From the NCBI GenBank assembly GCA_030323885.1, contig CM059200.1:645436-709435 (forward strand): a stretch of DNA of 64,000 nt, written 5' to 3'. This document shows positions 60,705 to 64,000 of the stretch, one piece after another (the first letter of the stretch is position 1; every line of letters begins with the position of its first letter). The translations under genes were made by a program, and so were the position numbers. Under the pieces are notes generated by a model that was not told where the DNA came from, did not search any database, and saw nothing but the letters and a program-made list of their open reading frames with translations. This DNA is from Branchipolynoe longqiensis (taxonomy: Eukaryota; Annelida; Polychaeta; Phyllodocida; Polynoidae).

Positions 60705-63700
60705 ACGCCAAACCACATAAGATAGAAAACCCACACCGACACTAGTGAAATAAACCCAAACAATGACCATGCCAAACCACATAGGATAGAAAACCCACAC
60801 CTACACTAGTGAAATAAACCCAAACAATGACCATGCCAAACCGCATAGGATAGAAAACCCACGTCCACACTAGTGAAATAAACCCAAACAATGACCACGC
60901 CAAACCGCATTGGATAGAAAACCCACGCTGACACTAGTGAAATAAACCCAAACAATGACCATGTAAAACTGCATAGGATAGAAAACCCATGCCCACACTA
61001 GTGAAATAAACCCAAACAATGACCACGCCAAACCGCATAGGATAGAAAACCCACGCCCACACTAGTGAAATAAACCCAAACAATGACCACGCCAAACCGC
61101 ATAGGATAGAAAACCCACGCCCACACTAGTGAAATAAACCCAAACAATGACCACGCCAAACCGCATTGGATAGAAAACCCACGCTGACACTAGTGAAATA
61201 AACCCAAACAATGACCACATCAAACCGCATAGGATAGAAAACCCACGCCCACACTAGTGAAATAAACCCAAACAATGACCACATCAAACCGCATAGGATA
61301 GAGAACCCATGCTGACACTAGTGAAATAAACCCAAACAATGACCACGCCAAACCGCATAGGATAGAAAACCCACACCGACACTAGTGAAATAAACCCAAA
61401 CAATGACCACGCCAAACCGCATAGGATAGAAAACCCACGTCCACACTAGTGAAATAAACCCAAACAATGACCACGCCAAACCGCATAGGATAGAAAACCC
61501 ATGCTGACACTAGTGAAATAAACCCAAACAATGAGCACGCCAAACCACATAGGATAGAAAACCCACACCTACACTAGTGAAATAAACCCAAACAATGACC
61601 ATGCCAAACCGCATAGGATAGAAAACCCACGTCCACACTAGTGAAATAAACCCAAACAATGACCATGCCAAACCGCATTGGATAGAAAACCCACGCTGAC
61701 ACTAGTGAAATAAACCCAAACAATGACCACATCAAACCGCATAGGATAGAAAACCCATGCTGACACTAGTGAAATAAACCCAAACAATGACCACATCAAA
61801 CCGCATAGGATAGAAAACCCATGCTGACACTAGTGAAATAAACCCAAACAATGACCACGCCAAACCGCATAGGATAGAAAACCCACACCGACACTAGTGA
61901 AATAAACCCAAACAATGACCACGCCAAACCGCATAGGATAGAAAACCCACACCTACACTAGTGAAATAAACCCAAACAATGACCATGCCAAACCGCATAG
62001 GATAGAAAACCCACGTCCACACTAGTGAAATAAACCCAAACAATGACCACGCCAAACCGCATTGGATAGAAAACCCACGCTGACACTAGTGAAATAAACC
62101 CAAATAATGACCACATCAAACCGCATAGGATAGAAAACCCACACCGACACTAGTGAAATAAACCCAAACAATGACCACGCCAAACTGCATAGGATAGAAA
62201 ACCCATGCTGACACTAGTGAAATAAACCCAAACAATGACCACGCGAAACCGCATAGGATAGAAAACCCACACCTACACTCGTGAAATAAACCCAAACAAT
62301 GACCATGCCAAACCGCATAGGATAGAAAACCCACGTCCACACTAGTGAAATAAACCCAAACAATGACCACGCCAAACCGCATTGGATAGAAAACCCACGC
62401 TGACACTAGTGAAATAAACCCAAATAATGACCACATCAAACCGCATAGGATAGAAAACCCACACCGACACTAGTGAAATAAACCCAAACAATGACCACGC
62501 CAAACCGCATAGGATAGAAAACCCACACCGACACTAGTGAAATAAACCCAAACAATGACCATGCCAAACTGCATAGGATAGAAAACCCACACCCACACTA
62601 GTGAAATAAACCCAAACAATGACCACGCCAAACCGCATAGGATAGAAAACCCACACCCACACTAGTGAAATAAACCCAAACAATGACCACGCCAAACCGC
62701 ATAGGATAGAGAACCCACGCCCACACTAGTGAAATAAACCCAAACAATGACCACGCCAAACCGCATAGGATAGAAACCCACGCTGACACTAGTGAAATAA
62801 ACCCAAACAATGACCACATCAAACCGCATAGGATAGAAAACCCATGCTGACACTAGTGAAATAAACCCAAACAATGACCACGCCAAACCGCATAGGATAG
62901 AAAACCCACACCGACACTAGTGAAATAAACCCAAACAATGACCACGCCAAACCGCATAGGATAGAAAACCCACCCCCACACTAGTGAAATAAACCCAAAC
63001 AATGACCATGTAAAACTGCATAGGATAGAAAACCCATGCCCACACTAGTGAAATAAACCCAAACAATGACCACGCCAAACCGCATTGGATAGAAAACCCA
63101 CGCTGACACTAGTGAAATAAACCCAAACAATGACCACGCCAAACCGCATAGGATAGAGAACCCATGCCCACACTAGTGAAATAAACCCAAACAATGACCA
63201 CGCCAAACCGCATTGGATAGAAAACCCACGCTGACACTAGTGAAATAAACCCAAACAATGACCACATCAAACCGCATAGGATAGAAAACCCACGCCCACA
63301 CTAGTGAAATAAACCCAAACAATGACCACATCAAACCGCATAGGATAGAGAACCCATGCTGACACTAGTGAAATAAACCCAAACAATGACCACGCCAAAC
63401 CGCATAGGATAGAAAACCCACACCGACACTAGTGAAATAAACCCAAACAATGACCACGCCAAACCGCATAGGATAGAAAACCCACGTCCACACTAGTGAA
63501 ATAAACCCAAACAATGACCACGCCAAACCGCATAGGATAGAAAACCCATGCTGACACTAGTGAAATAAACCCAAACAATGACCACGCCAAACCACATAGG
63601 ATAGAAAACCCACACCTACACTAGTGAAATAAACCCAAACAATGACCATGCCAAACCGCATAGGATAGAAAACCCACGTCCACACTAGTGAAATAAACCC

Positions 63701-64000
63701 AAACAATGACCATGCCAAACCGCATTGGATAGAAAACCCACGCTGACACTAGTGAAATAAACCCAAACAATGACCACATCAAACCGCATAGGATAGAAAA
63801 ACCCATGCTGACACTAGTGAAATAAACCCAAACAATGACCACATCAAACCGCATAGGATAGAAAACCCATGCTGACACTAGTGAAATAAACCCAAACAAT
63901 GACCACGCCAAACCGCATAGGATAGAAAACCCACACCGACACTAGTGAAATAAACCCAAACAATGACCATGCCAAACCGCATAGGATAGAAAACCCACAC
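60705..64000. repeat. 64-bp satellite, about 51 units, runs off the window
   Basis: Unit contains CGCATAGGATAGAAAACCCA, ACACTAGTGAAATAAACCCA and AACAATGACCACGCC. Variable positions define unit types (ACCGAC, ACCTAC, GTCCAC, GCTGAC, GCCCAC). Order of types repeats at long range (see findings). It sits in an agrin intron. Translations such as VVIVWVYFTSV on the minus strand are artefacts. Confidence 0.93.

Noticed and set aside
60705..64000. Possible CRISPR-like array
   Set aside because: Units are contiguous 64-bp repeats without unique spacers, in an animal intron; it is a satellite.

Overview
This is a nuclear window from an intron-rich animal genome, most likely a mollusc. The inference rests on a tRNA-derived SINE copy at 57.1-57.4 kb whose 3' half matches, from memory, a SINE very common in molluscan DNA, on the mixture of RTE-like LINE, DIRS and Ngaro-like elements, and on two clear animal genes split into small phase-consistent exons. 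No bacterial-type genes, operons, CRISPR arrays, rRNA or functional tRNA genes were seen.

Layout. 0-23.5 kb: the 3' half of a plus-strand gene that I identify as ELYS/AHCTF1, the chromatin-binding seed of nuclear pore assembly. Eleven exons with matching splice phases encode about 1692 residues ending at a TAG at 23009-23011, with AATAAA at 23508. Two exons carry unusual tandem repeats: nine 12-residue units ([12 protein letters not shown]) and a long 9-residue array (STRATTPQR) rich in T-P-x-R motifs. Its introns hold an antisense RTE-like LINE, LTRs, SINEs, TTAA-flanked inverted-repeat elements, minisatellites and a perfect fold-back copy of part of one of its own exons. 54.5-60.0 kb: the last four coding exons of a minus-strand gene identified as agrin (C-terminal laminin G domain and stop). 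The two genes converge tail to tail across about 31 kb of mostly mobile DNA; the agrin intron above 60.0 kb contains a 64-bp satellite that runs off the window.

The 31 kb between the genes is a nested transposon landscape: 1.5-kb TTAA elements, a fold-back element seen as a filled and an empty site, G-rich minisatellites carried inside an inverted-repeat element, a GC-rich gag-only tyrosine-recombinase retroelement with Ngaro-type split direct repeats (32458-35545), a 5.3-kb DIRS-like element with an internal complementary region (37333-42654), Gypsy LTR and RNase H remnants, CA-rich arrays and several minisatellites. One orphan exon-like segment (43018-43144) has good splice sites and one open frame but no recognised family.

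The strongest novelties are the split-direct-repeat non-autonomous element, the ELYS array of about 30 potential mitotic-kinase sites with an embedded acidic block of the same period, the 76-bp exon-derived palindrome in an ELYS intron, and a 12-copy array of RFX X-box motifs in an agrin intron.
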